Shown: positions 33,409 through 44,490, numbered from the stretch's first letter. The stretch is 64,000 bases of DNA from Zasmidium citrigriseum (GCA_002786025.1 NHNW01000047.1:124001-188000), one strand, 5' to 3'. Numbers and translations: made by a program. Notes: a model not told the origin generated them from the letters alone.

Positions 33409-35160
33409 GAGATTGTAAGCGGAGGAAGGCTCGTCAGGCACTGAGGCCTTCTAGTCGGATGTCGAAAGTCGATCTGATGCTGGACATTGGAATTCTCTCG
33501 AGGCCTTTTGTCACCTTCGGACTGTACATACTGCTCCACCTCTGGAAGGATTGTTGATGACCCTTTGTCAAACTGCTCCTGCTCCTGCTCACCCTCTCCT
33601 TTTCTTGCCCACCTTGCATGGTGTCGTCTTAGTCTCCAGGCTAAGACTCACAATTGAGAGGCTCTTCGTCGGTCACTCTCTGGCGCGGTCTTCCTGTGCA
33701 TCATATCAAGTGGGTCGATGCGAATCACCGAAAGTCAGTGACTGTCACGAGTCCTCGATGGCCCAGCCAAGGCTCACTGGGATGGAAAAGACGCACGAAG
33801 GGAGTTCCCACCATACTTCGGTCGTCGTCATCAGCGTCTCGATCCTCATGGTCGCCCTCTGAGCTGACTGACGCGTCCTTGACTAGCCGTCTGCCGTCAA
33901 TATCATGGTTTCTCCTTCGGCCACTTGAACGGCGAGTTCCGTGATGGCAAGGGGTGTCAGTTCAGCTGGTCAGCCATTCGAATTTGCTCGCCTACGGCCT
34001 TACGGTCCCTTACCGCCTCTGTCTGCATCGACTCGGGGGCTCGCGTGAAAGGAAGGGATGGCGTGGTATGAGATAAAGGATCCGTAGCATGCTACGAGGA
34101 CAAAGGATGTCAGAACGATGTACGAAAGATACGAGATATACGAAATATTGTGATATCGATCTTATTGATCAAGTAGTTGTATAGTACAACCAGACTCTTG
34201 TCATCGTTTGCAAAAAGCTCGATCCTGACTTGATCCAGACATCGATCTTCATTCTTCCCGTCACCGTCACTCTTCAGCAAGTAATGTTGGATGTGATAGA
34301 CAAGATAAACTTTGGCACAGTATATTGACTTCATTACCTTAATCCAAATGATGAGTGATCAATCTGATCTTAGAGTTTGCCTTTGAGATCAGGCCTTTAG
34401 TCATTCTTTGAGTCATCCATTGATGTTCTAGCATCTTTTAAAACGACACTAGCGGCTTCTTCGTTTGAATGAGGTTGCCTAGTAGTTAGACATGGATCTG
34501 AGCAAAGCCATAGCGTCGCTTGGCCAATATCTATGCCTCGAGGTTACGTACGCAGGCCGCCTGCTTGACCACTCGCCGAACTACCCTTGTTGACGGCGAT
34601 CTCCAGCCATACCACGACTCTACCCGCCAGAGAAACGGTCAGATGATACTGTAGACTTGGAAAACTCTATCTTGGAAAAGGTTGCAAGACCTGAAAAGAG
34701 GAAATCCGCCGCTTTGTAAATCAGGGGCAGCCTGAACTGCCCAAACTCAAAACACTGTTCCATGGAGCAAATCGCACAAACAATTGGTACCGCTAGTATG
34801 CTGTGTAGCGTTGGAACTTTCTCAGTGCCTTTGAAACAGGTGGCGGAGCGTCGAAGACTGTGCCATATTCCTGCTGGCCGAGATATTTCAGTCCAAGGCG
34901 CTATGACCAGTGGAGCACAGTTTCGGTGACATTGCATTTCACGGCGGAATGATGGGCTGAGCCCAATTCTGATGACCCCGAGGATTATGGAGAGGCTAGT
35001 TTTTGCCATCGACTGCAAGGTGGAAGCCTAGTCATCGTCTGTCTGCACATAAAGCGAAGGCTTTCTCAGCCTGGCCAAAAAGCAAACAAGAAGCATCGAC
35101 AAAGGCAACCACAACGCCCAACAACAAGTTCGACTCGTTTTCAAAAACCGTGGCCACATC
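33409..35160. other. intergenic
   Basis: 1.75 kb, with an AT-rich part at 34090-34440 and only short frames. A tRNA A-box-like string near 34474 has no matching B box. Nothing supportable as a gene. Confidence 0.45.
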
Positions 35161-35822
35161 ATGTCTCGAGTTGCAGCAGTCCTTCCCCTTGCTCTTCTGC
35201 TCTCACAAGCCTCTGCCTCCGTCGTCAAGGTGAGTGCGAGCATTTCCATCGAGGCAACATGACACATCTGACGTTCTTGCAGCGCCAGAATGGAAACGTC
35301 AACGCCGACAACAAGTGCCCAAACGGCTGGCTGAACTACGTCTCCGACAACCAAGCCAAATGCTGTCCAGGCGCCGTGTACAACGAAGACGACAACACCT
35401 CCAACAACGACAGCGCGTACTGCTGCGTCGGCGCCACCTTTGAGGTCGATGAAGTCGAATTCGCATCGTGCTTTCCATCCTGCCCCGAGACAGCATCTGA
35501 CGCTGGCGTGTCGATCATCAAGACAACGAAGCAGCCTTGCTCGGCGACGGTCTTCCTCACGGATACCAATTACAATAGCAAGGTCAGCTCGGCGGCATCG
35601 AGTATCAGCTGGTCGGGAGAGGCGAAGACGACGGGTGCATCGCAGACAATCGGCGGATCGAAGACAACTGCTACAAGTGTCGTGGCAGTCACTGGCTCGT
35701 CGGGCGGTTCTGCTGCTCCGGCTGCTGAGACCAGCGCTTTGTCGACCAACAGTGCTGATCCAGCCATGATTACCAGCTGGCCATTGGCCATGTTGATTGC
35801 TGGAGGTTTGCTCTTGAATTAG
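35161..35822 (+). CDS. small Cys-rich secreted protein, probably GPI-anchored
   Basis: Two exons: 35161-35229 and 35283-35822; 53-nt intron (GTGAGT ... TTGCAG); 202 aa. Signal peptide MSRVAAVLPLALLLSQASA, then VVKRQ with a possible Kex2 site. Cysteines fall in the first 100 residues of the mature protein (KCPNGW, AKCCPG, AYCCVG, ASCFPSCPE, KQPCSAT), eight in all. A Ser/Thr/Ala-rich stalk follows and a hydrophobic C-terminus (ITSWPLAMLIAGGLLLN) of the GPI-signal kind. Likely a wall or plasma-membrane surface protein; effector-like traits but no known family recognised. Confidence 0.8.
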
Positions 35823-36595
35823 AGAATGTAGCAACAAGACCGTTGATATCAAGTCGTTGAGTTTCTACCCGCCGTTATCCTAAGGCTTCAAGTTCCATCG
35901 ATCTTGCCTCCTTGCTCGATAGATGAGGGTCTGGCCATTTGCTCTGCCGCGAGGTCCGTTGGCTGCTCTTTACTTTCTGCAAGAGAGCGGGCTGATGGGA
36001 GTCCCAGTGGTCAGCTCTCATACTCCTTCCTTGGATTCAGGCTGTGGATTCCCGAAGACGAAACCGATACCGGACTCATTGGTATTGTTTTCTGGCCAAG
36101 AGCGGACGGGTTTGGCTACCGCTCAGCTGCCCATGGCCGAATATGCTAGACGAGGCGGGTTTTCTGACTTTATGTTGCATTTCGCCTTGATGATTCGCAT
36201 GGCAACATCATCAGTCAAACTTCGTCATGTGAGCTGACTGCTGGCCCGTCAGGAGTCCTCGAGTGCCTATCCGAGATTCGCCTGGATGAGAAGGATATTC
36301 GAAGATGGTAGCTAGCATGCTTGGACCGTCATCACTGTCGTGCAGACCACCTGAGCTCAGTCGATGTGGTGCTGAATGCCTGAAGTCGCTCGAGCCTTGT
36401 ATCATCTTCAGACTGTAGACACTGGTTTAACCCTGAAAGCATTGGTGGTGACCCCTTTTCGAAGACCTCATGATTCGTTCTCTTAAGACCCTTCCTTTAC
36501 ATGGCCAAAAATCTTTCTCTACCACAGCTTTGCAGACCATAATGGCCAAAACGAAGATCCGCAACAAAAATGGCAAAAAGAAAAAAAAAATCAAA
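35823..36595. other. intergenic, last unmutated sequence before the RIP block
   Basis: 773 bp with normal CpA and TpG content. It includes a stretch at about 36390-36460 loosely similar to 33510-33560. No gene. Confidence 0.45.
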
Positions 36596-36713
36596 ACATT
36601 TAGCACCCGGTATTCCCACGTAGTCACCCACCGTAGTACTAATCAGGCGGTCACTTGCTTAAGTACACGAGAGACTACTTGTGTAGGTGGATTAGGGGCG
36701 GTAGCCTAAACGT
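36596..36713 (-). rRNA. 5S rRNA-like sequence, 3' half conserved, 5' half diverged
   Basis: Read on minus, the 3' two-thirds (36596 to about 36670) match the fungal 5S core: GTACTTAAGC, then GATTAGTACTACGGTGGGTG and GTGGGAATACCGGGTGC. A run of ten T follows 5 nt after the 3' end (36590-36581), as expected for a Pol III terminator. At 118 nt the 5' end ACGTTTAG can still pair with the 3' end CTAAATGT (helix I), but the part between (about 36672-36700) differs strongly from 5S and does not form helix II properly. I read it as a 5S pseudogene, or a 5S gene damaged at its 5' half. It sits exactly where normal sequence gives way to the RIP block. Confidence 0.7.
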
Positions 36714-36737
36714 TAGTTTATGTTATCTGAAGTAATT

Positions 36738-36803
36738 ACCTAACTTTTTGGCAAAACTGCCTAACTGCTTACCTAATCTTTTAGCAAAACTACTTAACTA
36801 CTC
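36738..36803 (+). repeat. 33-bp direct repeat, two copies
   Basis: Copies 36738-36770 and 36771-36803 share ACCTAA, CTTTT, GCAAAACT and TAACT blocks. Where they differ, copy 1 mostly has TG and copy 2 has TA, the expected RIP change. Confidence 0.7.
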
Positions 36804-36984
36804 GAATCCTTCCGCCTTCTTTAATCTATATTATATTATCCTTACCGTAGCGCGTCTAAGCTATTATTACCGTTAACGCGTTCCCTCTACCTTATTACTA
36901 CTAACTATCTTATTACTATCGTCTATCGTATTACTAGCGGCCCTATACGGTATATCGTATTATATACGCTACTCTTTTATTACT

Positions 36985-37140
36985 ACCTAACACTATCCTT
37001 GTCTAATACTACCCTCGCCTAACGCTCTTCTCGTCTAACGCTCTTCTCGTCTAACGCTATCCTCGTCTAACGCTATCCTCGTCTAACGCTCCTCGTCTAA
37101 CTATCCTCGTCTAACTATCCCCGTCTAACTATCCTCGCCT
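36985..37140 (+). repeat. minisatellite, unit TCGTCTAACGCTATCC and shorter variants
   Basis: About nine tandem units of 12-16 bp built on CTCGTCTAACGCT, with variants CTCGTCTAACTATC and CTTGTCTAATACTAC. Confidence 0.85.
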
Positions 37141-37765
37141 ATATCTCTTATAGAATATTACTATATACGAGTTCTAGAGGCCTTCTACTAGAAACGCGAG
37201 CGACTTCTAGTTTATTAGCTAAGATTAATAGGATAGATACGTACGCGAGGTAGAGTCTAACGGAATTAAGAAGGCTAGTGCCTTAAACTAGTTAAGGAAG
37301 TTTAATAGCGCTAGGCGGATAATAGAAATAGACGAGGGTTAGTATACGATACTACTATCGAATCGATGTATATACTAATAACTATATAGGTAAACCCGCT
37401 CTATCGCTATACGCCTAGTATCTATAGCGAAGTAGCTAAGCTCTATATCGAATCTACTAGAGTAGAGACGATACCGCGTATATATTTTATAAAAGAATAG
37501 GTAAGAAGGGATATATAGCTATAGAAGAGTAGAGAGACATAGAGGATATCGGAGTAAAAGAGCGATTAGATATCGCTCTCTCTTAAATTAGAGAGCTAGC
37601 CGAGGAATTAGAGTAATAGAAGCGGCAAATAATATACTTACGGGCAGCCCTTTATAATAACCGATAGGCATACCCTAGGAGTTTATTCCGGCCTATAATA
37701 GATAATAGTAGGGTTATATAAAGTAGAAACGTATTAGATTTAGGTTAGGATAACCGCTAGTAGTA

Positions 37766-37804
37766 GTTCTTCTATAAAGTAACCTCCTTACTTCGTAGAA
37801 GAAC
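37766..37804. repeat. hairpin site H1
   Basis: Left arm 37766-37781, 7-bp spacer ACCTCCT, right arm 37789-37804. The arms are 16 bp with two mismatches (CG to TA on the left). Member of the TTCTACGAAGTA family. Confidence 0.8.
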
Positions 37805-37870
37805 GTAGCTTATTTCCCTTCCTAGGTAGAGGCTCTATATAGAGCCGATTATAGTACCGAAACTAAGGTT

Positions 37871-37949
37871 AGGAAAGGCGAGGTAGCTCTATTCTTCCAC
37901 GAAGTATAACTACTACTTCGTAGAAGAATAGAGCTACCTCGCCTTTCCT
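37871..37949. repeat. hairpin site H2, 36-bp arms
   Basis: Arms 37871-37906 and 37914-37949 differ at one of 36 positions; spacer TAACTAC. The outer 24 bp are specific to this copy but self-complementary. Part of the outer arm (GGAAAGGCGA) recurs at about 42564 inside the UUCG-hairpin tandem repeat. Confidence 0.9.
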
Positions 37950-38699
37950 AATACTCGTATTCCTTAGAGTTAGGTACAGAGCTAAACTTATATATTAATT
38001 AAGGGGTAATAGAGGGCAAAAAAGAAGTATTTATTGCCCTAGATTACCTAACGTTAGCTTAAATTCATTAACTCGATCGATATTAATTAATTGAATCGAT
38101 TAAGGATTAGAAGGAATTAAAAGGTATTAATACGGCTATTTTAGTATTATAATAGGGATTGGATCGATTAACGATCGATCTAATTAATAGTATATTATTT
38201 AGAGAAACTAGAGTTATACTAGCTAAGCTATACTAACCTAAAATGTAGTATAAGAGCGTAATTCGCTATATATTAGGGGATAGGGATAGTAGATAGTATA
38301 TATTGTCTCGTTTAGGCTTAGTATTAACTCGCTATAAGGTAGATAGGGGTAGTAGAAGGTTAGAAGGAGCGGTAGGGACGAAAGGGGTAGTAGGGTAATA
38401 GATCCTAGAGTAGGGTAGGTAGGCGTTAGATCCTAGTAATAAGGGGGGGATAGGGATAGTACGTAAAGACGTAGAGGGGGGCGGAGATAGTAGTAAGGGT
38501 AGTCTAGAGGGTAGTAATACCTATACGAGGGTGTTATTAATTACCTAGGCTATATACTAGTAGATCGCGTTAATACGTCTATCTAACACGAGAATTACGC
38601 GAATGTTTAATACGGTTTCTCGCTCTCTAATTAGCCGACGCTAGAGAGAGTAGCAATCGACTTAACTCGGCTAGTTCGAAGTCTTTTAGTCTAGTAGCG

Positions 38700-38950
38700 G
38701 CGTAGGCTCTACTAACGCTAAGGACTATAATATAGTCGCTATACTAGTATAGAGGTAGATCGATTCGGAGTCTCTACTAACGCTAAGGACTATAATATAG
38801 TCGCTATACTAAGGACTATAATATAATCGCTATACTAGTATAGAGGTAGATCGATTCGAAGTCTACCGACGCTAAGGACTATAATATAATACTAGTATAG
38901 CCTAGGTTCTACTAACGCTAAGGACTATAATATAGTCGCTAAGCGGCTAC
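38700..38950 (+). repeat. tandem repeat, about 65-bp unit
   Basis: Four or five partial copies containing CTACTAACGCTAAGGACTAT, AATATAGTCGCTATACTAG and TATAGAGGTAGATCGATTCG. A further copy lies at about 39630-39690. Confidence 0.8.
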
Positions 38951-39844
38951 GCTCTTATCGTCGTCTAGTAACTATTTAGTAAGCGGAAACTACTACTCTA
39001 CCCCCTTAGGGGTATACCTAGGGGTAGGCCTATCGTACGTAATAATACTATCTATCTAGTCTACTCCGCTATCCGCGGCTACGGTAGTAGTATTATAGAA
39101 GGTAGTACTAGCGGCGTCCTCCTCTAACCCGTTATTTAGATTAAAGTAGATAAGGTTATCGAGGGAAGAAGAGTCTAGCGGCTATAAGGAGTCTAATATA
39201 GGCTAGCTAGTAGTCTATACGCCTACGGCCGTACTCGTACCTATACCTATACCCGCCTAGCTATTATAGCCTAAGGGGTTATAAGGTTCCGCTCCGCCGT
39301 ATAGGCCTACTACGCTATCCGCTCTACCGTTAGGAGGCTAGGGGGTCCTACTCCTACTAAGTTAGGAATATACGATAGACGATCGCTAAAGGAAGAAGAT
39401 TAGAGTAGTAGAAGAGTAGTAGATATAGGCTAGCTAGTAGTCTATACGTCGTCTAGTAATAGTAAACGTTAATTACGTACGGTAGCTAGTATATAGTACT
39501 AAAGCTAATATTCGGTATCTAAGAGTAATTACTAGAGTAGAGTAGGATAGGCTAGATCGATTTTAGTACCTATCTTACTAGAAACTATCTATTAAGTCCC
39601 GTTTAGTCGTAGAGGTTCTACCGTATAATACTAGTATAGAGGTAGATCGATTTAAAGTCTCTACCGATAACGCTAAGGACTATAATATAATTACTAAGCC
39701 TAGAAACCGCCTTAGTCTATTCGTCTTAACGTCTTACAACTTCGTCCGCCCCGTAGTAACCGATTCTAGTAGTAAGTAGGCGAAGATAAGAAGTCGAGGC
39801 TAAAGTACTAATAATAGTACTAGGGGATCCTTACTAATACATAG

Positions 39845-39897
39845 GTATCGAATATTTCTACGAAGTCGGACTAGGACTTCGTAGAAAAATTCGATAC
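39845..39897. repeat. hairpin site H3
   Basis: Arms 39845-39867 and 39875-39897 (23 bp, one mismatch), spacer GGACTAG. Confidence 0.85.
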
Positions 39898-40159
39898 TTC
39901 GCTAAAGATTAAATTAACCTATCTTTCTTCTTAAGCTACTTCGCCTAGGCAATATTCTCGTCCTTCTTAATCTAAGACTACTAACGTAGGCCTAGCTTCT
40001 ATAGGTCTTAGAAAGCTTCCTAGATATACTTAGGTCCGACCGTTCGCTATAGAGGAAGAAGGTAGAAGGAAGAGAGTTATACGGAGCTCGTAGTCGTAAT
40101 TCTACGAGTTAGTATAATATACGTAACGGCGGGCGTCGTTACTAGTTACTAGAGTGTCG

Positions 40160-40200
40160 AATTCTTCTACGAAGTACTAGTGCGGCTTCGTAGGAGAATT
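40160..40200. repeat. hairpin site H4
   Basis: Arms 40160-40176 and 40184-40200, spacer CTAGTGC, three mismatches. Confidence 0.75.
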
Positions 40201-40821
40201 AGTAACTCTATAGGAGTATTAGACTACCTACTACTATACATAATTAGCGTTTGCTATTACTACGAGCGATTCTTAGTAATATTAACGACGTACAGACTAC
40301 TAGCTAGCCTATATCTACTAGTCTTCCGCCCTTTAACCTTTCTTCTTCTAATAGTCCTTAACCTACTTATCTTTACTATAGAGGGGAGGAGCCGGCGGTA
40401 TAACGCTAACCTTAGAAGGACCCCCTACCCCCTAGATAGCGGCGCGGAGGGCCTATATAGCGGAGCGGGACCTTATAATCCCCTAGGCCACCCCTTAGGC
40501 TATAACGGCTAGGCGGGTATAGGCTCGGGCGTAGGCTACTTTCTAGAGAGTATAATAAGTAGGTTACGTAATTATAGCGACCGTATATATCGATATACGG
40601 CTATCGTAGGAGGTAGTACTAAGTTTAAGGTATATTGTTATTACTAAAGAAGAGCGTCTTAAAGCTATGTAATAGACGGAGGTTAGGTATACGCTATCTT
40701 TAAATTCCTTAATATCTTATCCGTATACGCTACTAGTACTACTACTATCGACGATCGTTAGGTATATAGGTTTAAGTACTAGGAGTATCGTAGGGAGCGA
40801 TAGAAATCGAAGAGGTAGGTA

Positions 40822-40860
40822 GTTTCTTTATAAAGTAGTAGTCGCTCTTCGTAGAGAAAT
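40822..40860. repeat. hairpin site H5
   Basis: Arms 40822-40837 and 40845-40860, spacer GTAGTCG; arms decayed but aligned to the family. Confidence 0.6.
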
Positions 40861-40914
40861 CGATAACCTCGCTAACTCCTCCGCTCTACCTAGAACTCCT
40901 AGAAAGTATACGGC

Positions 40915-41200
40915 TCTACGTCCTCGAGTACTATATAGTCGTAGTCCTAGGCTACTATATTAAAAGATTAGGGAGGAGACGGGCGTTTATACTATTCTAT
41001 ACTATCTACTACCTAAGACCGCTACTATCTACGTCCTCGAGTACTATATAGTCGCGGTCCTAGGCCGCTATATTAGGCTAGTAGTAGAGAAGGTAATAGG
41101 AGATAGTAGTAGAGAAGGTAATAGGAGATAGAGGAGGAGACGGGCGTTTATACTATTCTATACTATCTACTACCTAAGACTACTAACGTAGATAGTAGTA
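40915..41200 (+). repeat. direct repeats, about 120-bp unit, with an internal 25-bp tandem
   Basis: GTCCTCGAGTACTATATAGT starts both units (near 40919 and 41033). Both carry GGAGGAGACGGGCGTTTATA followed by CTATTCTATACTATCTAC. The second unit contains two tandem copies of GTAGTAGAGAAGGTAATAGG. Confidence 0.8.
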
Positions 41201-41677
41201 TACTAAAGAAGCCGGAGGAAGAGGATTCTAGCTATACTTAGAGAAATAATAACCTTTAGGCCTAGCCTCTTCTTCGACCTACTCTTCTTCCCCTTCCTCT
41301 CTTCTTTCCCTAATAATACTAGGACTAGCTAGTAGTTAGGTAATCTACTACCTCCGCTAGATTAAGACTAGACTACGTAGAGAATCCCTACTAGTCGAGA
41401 TAAAAGAGTAGCTCGTTAAGAGATTTAGTAAAGATGTAGTTAGGAATGCGGCCCCTAGTATTACTAACGGAGAATTATACCCTAGCGACGACATACGTAT
41501 AGATACTATAATTAAGGAGAGCTAGGTAAAGGTTAAGGACGAGAAGACGAGGAAGAAGCGGGAGAAGGAGAGAATTCGGTATATAAATAAATCGCTAGCC
41601 CGTCTTAGTCGCTTATTTTAGTTAATTAGTATAAATCTTTCTTAACTTATAACTCTAAGTATGCCTCTAATTACTAA

Positions 41678-41718
41678 AGTTCTTCTACGAAGCGGCGTAT
41701 ACATATCGTAGGAGAATT
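41678..41718. repeat. hairpin site H6
   Basis: Arms 41678-41694 and 41702-41718, spacer GCGTATA; inner arm bases diverged. Confidence 0.65.
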
Positions 41719-41947
41719 ACTTACATTAAATAGGTATAGCTCTAGATATTAGTATCCCTAGCCTACTCCTTACCCTACTCTACCTAGCTATTATTATCCT
41801 CCTCTGTATTGTAACTATAGTCCTCTTCGTATAAGACTACTAACGTAGGCCTAGGCGGCTATAGAATTAAACGTAGAAAGTTTAAGGATAGATCGTATCG
41901 CTATCTATTGTCGAAAGCGGGAGTCTATAGTAGCTATTAGAGCTTAG

Positions 41948-41988
41948 AATTTTTCTACGAAGTACTAGCCTAACTTCGTAGAAGAATA
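41948..41988. repeat. hairpin site H7
   Basis: Arms 41948-41964 and 41972-41988, spacer CTAGCCT. Confidence 0.8.
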
Positions 41989-42077
41989 GATAACTTTAGC
42001 GGCTAGTAGAAACCCTTACTACGAGCAATAAGCCCGATAATAACCTACCTACTAGCGCTAGGATAGTCCTACGTTCG

Positions 42078-42118
42078 AATTCTTCCGCGAAGTAACGCTA
42101 CCCCTTCGTAGATAAATA
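42078..42118. repeat. hairpin site H8
   Basis: Arms 42078-42094 and 42102-42118, spacer ACGCTAC. Confidence 0.75.
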
Positions 42119-42489
42119 GCTAAGTTGTCCTTTCCTACCTCTACCTCTAACTCTTTCTTAAAAACGCCTAAGTCTAAACTCCGTAAACTCCGACTATTTA
42201 TATAGATATCTATTACTATTAAATGCCTTACCTTACCTACGCTAACGTTATATCGCGCGGCTACCTACGCGAGCTTAAAACTTCGTCGCTCGCGCTCTTC
42301 CTTCTTCTTCCTTTTATTAACCTCTAATACCTACTAGCGTAGGACGATAACCTAGTTACCGCCCGCCTCGTTAACGTAGTAGTAATAGCTAATAAGTATT
42401 AGTTTCCGTCTAGCTTTACGACGTTAAACCGAGCGGTAGGCTAGCTACTATCTACCTTACTAAATAACCGAGTACCTAAGGGGTTTTAG

Positions 42490-42705
42490 CTTATAGGCTA
42501 TTAGCTTCTACGAAGGCCGGAAAGGTAGTAGACGCTAGACCGCTTTATACTTCGGTATAAAGGTTAGGAAAGGCGAAGACTACTAGACCGCTTCGTCCGT
42601 TAGGTTGTTAGCTTCTATAAAGGCTAGAAAGGTAATAGACGCTAGACTACTCTACTTCGGTAGAGGTTAGGAAAGGTAGATATCGCTAGACCGCTTCGCT
42701 TCCTT
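42490..42705 (+). repeat. two tandem units of about 110 bp, each with a TTCG-loop hairpin
   Basis: Both units hold TTAGCTTCTA, GACGCTAGAC, a short hairpin with TTCG loop (CTTTATAC/GTATAAAG in the first, CTCTAC/GTAGAG in the second), GGTTAGGAAAGG and CTAGACCGCTTCG. The two stems differ in sequence yet both pair. Confidence 0.75.
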
Positions 42706-43731
42706 TCCTTAGTACTACTATCGCTATCTATCTAGAATCGATAAGATTCTACTTAGTCGGCCTTACACCTTATCCTTATTATTTAGTTAGCCGCCGGCTA
42801 CGGCGTAATATGTCCTCCTACCTAGTACTAGAATCGATAAGATTCTAGTAGATTAGTAGGCGCTACTAACTACGATAGTGTTGCTATCCTTCTTCCTTAC
42901 TTAGTCTATCCGAGTCTATTAAGTCGTTAATAGGGTGCTAGTACCTACCTACGAGTCGCCTTCGGGTTACCTACCTTCGGCCGTATTAGTTACTACTTAC
43001 GACACTTACTAGCTACGCTCCGCCTATTATAATAGTACTCTAGTATCGAGGCGTTAAACTATTTGTACTATTATTACGAGAGGTACTATTTACTATATAA
43101 TACGGTCTTAATCTCGGCTATAAAAGAGGCGTTATATATCGTCGTTATCTAATACCGTCGGTTATAGAGTTCTAACTCTTAGGCTTATCCCTTAAGATAC
43201 CTAAGGCTCGTAAGATTAGACTTTGCCTTAAGACTTCGGTCTTAAGACTCTACTTCTAGTTATTAACAACCGGCGCTATACATATCCTTAGCCCTTTTAT
43301 GCCTAAACTAGCTCGAAGGTCTACTATAGGTTACTAGTTTACTTACGGAACTAACACTCCTAGATAATAAGATTAGTACTTTACTTACTTATAAGAATGC
43401 TACTAAACCTTATCCTCTACGGTATACTAATAATCTATACTACTATTCGGCTTTAGTTATTAACTATAGTTATTAGATTAGTCGCGGCGAAGGGTAGTTA
43501 TTTCCTAGCTTCGGCTAGTTAATACGGCTACCTAGTAGAGAAGAGGATCTTATACTAAACCTTAGATCCCTATATCCTTATAGCCTATATATAAGGTTCC
43601 CGTTCTACCCGTCTACTTACTTTAGTATACACTTCGGTATCTTACCTAGTAATAATAGATAGTAGTACTATATATGTTTCCCTAGCCTTAGCCTAGTCGA
43701 TAAGTATATAATTACGATAGTAGAGGCAAGA

Positions 43732-43771
43732 AATTCCTCTACGAAGTAAGTATTATACTAAGTAGCCGAAT
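43732..43771. repeat. hairpin site H9
   Basis: Arms 43732-43748 and 43756-43771, spacer AGTATTA; right arm partly decayed. Confidence 0.65.
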
Positions 43772-43824
43772 AAACCTCCTCTTTAAGCGTAAACCTCCTC
43801 TTCTATAATATCTAGACTAGTAGG

Positions 43825-43905
43825 AAGGACTCGGCGGTAATAGAGGGACTCGGAGGTAATAGAGGGATTTAGCGGTAATAGAGGGACTCGGTAGTAATAG
43901 AGCGA
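43825..43905 (+). repeat. minisatellite, about 19-21-bp unit
   Basis: Four to five copies of GGACTCGGCGGTAATAGAG with small variants. Confidence 0.85.
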
Positions 43906-43956
43906 CCTAGTAGTACGAGGACTCGTAGACGGCGGTAACTCGTTAGTAAGGCTTAC

Positions 43957-43997
43957 GAATTCGATATAGACGTATATACGTTACTTCGTAGAAGAAT
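43957..43997. repeat. hairpin site H10, left arm decayed
   Basis: Right arm TACTTCGTAGAAGAAT at 43982-43997 is perfect. The left arm ends at 43974, the spacer is TATACGT and only the outer ATTC and inner GTA are kept. Confidence 0.5.
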
Positions 43998-44086
43998 GCT
44001 AGCGCCCTAATAGAAAGAGGTAATAGTGTTAATATATTTATTAATAGTAGAGCTAAGATAGGATGTTATGTAGAGTTTTCGGGAAA

Positions 44087-44131
44087 GCCGTTTTTCTACG
44101 AAGTAGCGCTCTTACTTCGTAGAAAAACCGC
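44087..44131. repeat. hairpin site H11
   Basis: Arms 44087-44105 and 44113-44131 (19 bp, one mismatch), spacer GCGCTCT. Confidence 0.9.
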
Positions 44132-44184
44132 TCTTCTAATAACTCGCCTAGTCTACTCGGGCGCTAGCGAGTATCCGAAGTTTT

Positions 44185-44225
44185 AATTTTTCTACGAAGT
44201 CGAAGACAATACACCGTAATTAAAC
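44185..44225. repeat. hairpin half-site H12
   Basis: Left arm AATTTTTCTACGAAGTC (44185-44201) is intact. After the 7-bp gap only a weak right arm remains. Confidence 0.4.
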
Positions 44226-44490
44226 ACCTTCTAGTGCAATATAAATATACTAAATCTGCTTATTAGGTAGTTAAAACGGGCGCTAACGGATATCTATAGG
44301 AATACTTTATAGAAGAATATTTTTTTATATATACACTAGCGTCGTTTATTCTTTAGCTAATCGACGTATATACGCTAGTATTGCTATCGCCCTCGTAATA
44401 TACATTCCTAGTCTAGTATATTAAAGAATATTAACGGCCTACTCGCCGCTACTACTAATAGCTATTAAAGGGAGAGAGAAGTAGCTATGG

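Noticed and set aside
34474..34550. Possible tRNA around an A-box-like GCCTAGTAGTTAG
   Set aside because: No B box and no cloverleaf could be formed.
40180..40512. 110-codon open frame inside the RIP block
   Set aside because: Leucine/tyrosine-rich by composition, no homology seen; open frames of this length are expected by chance and it begins inside a hairpin arm.
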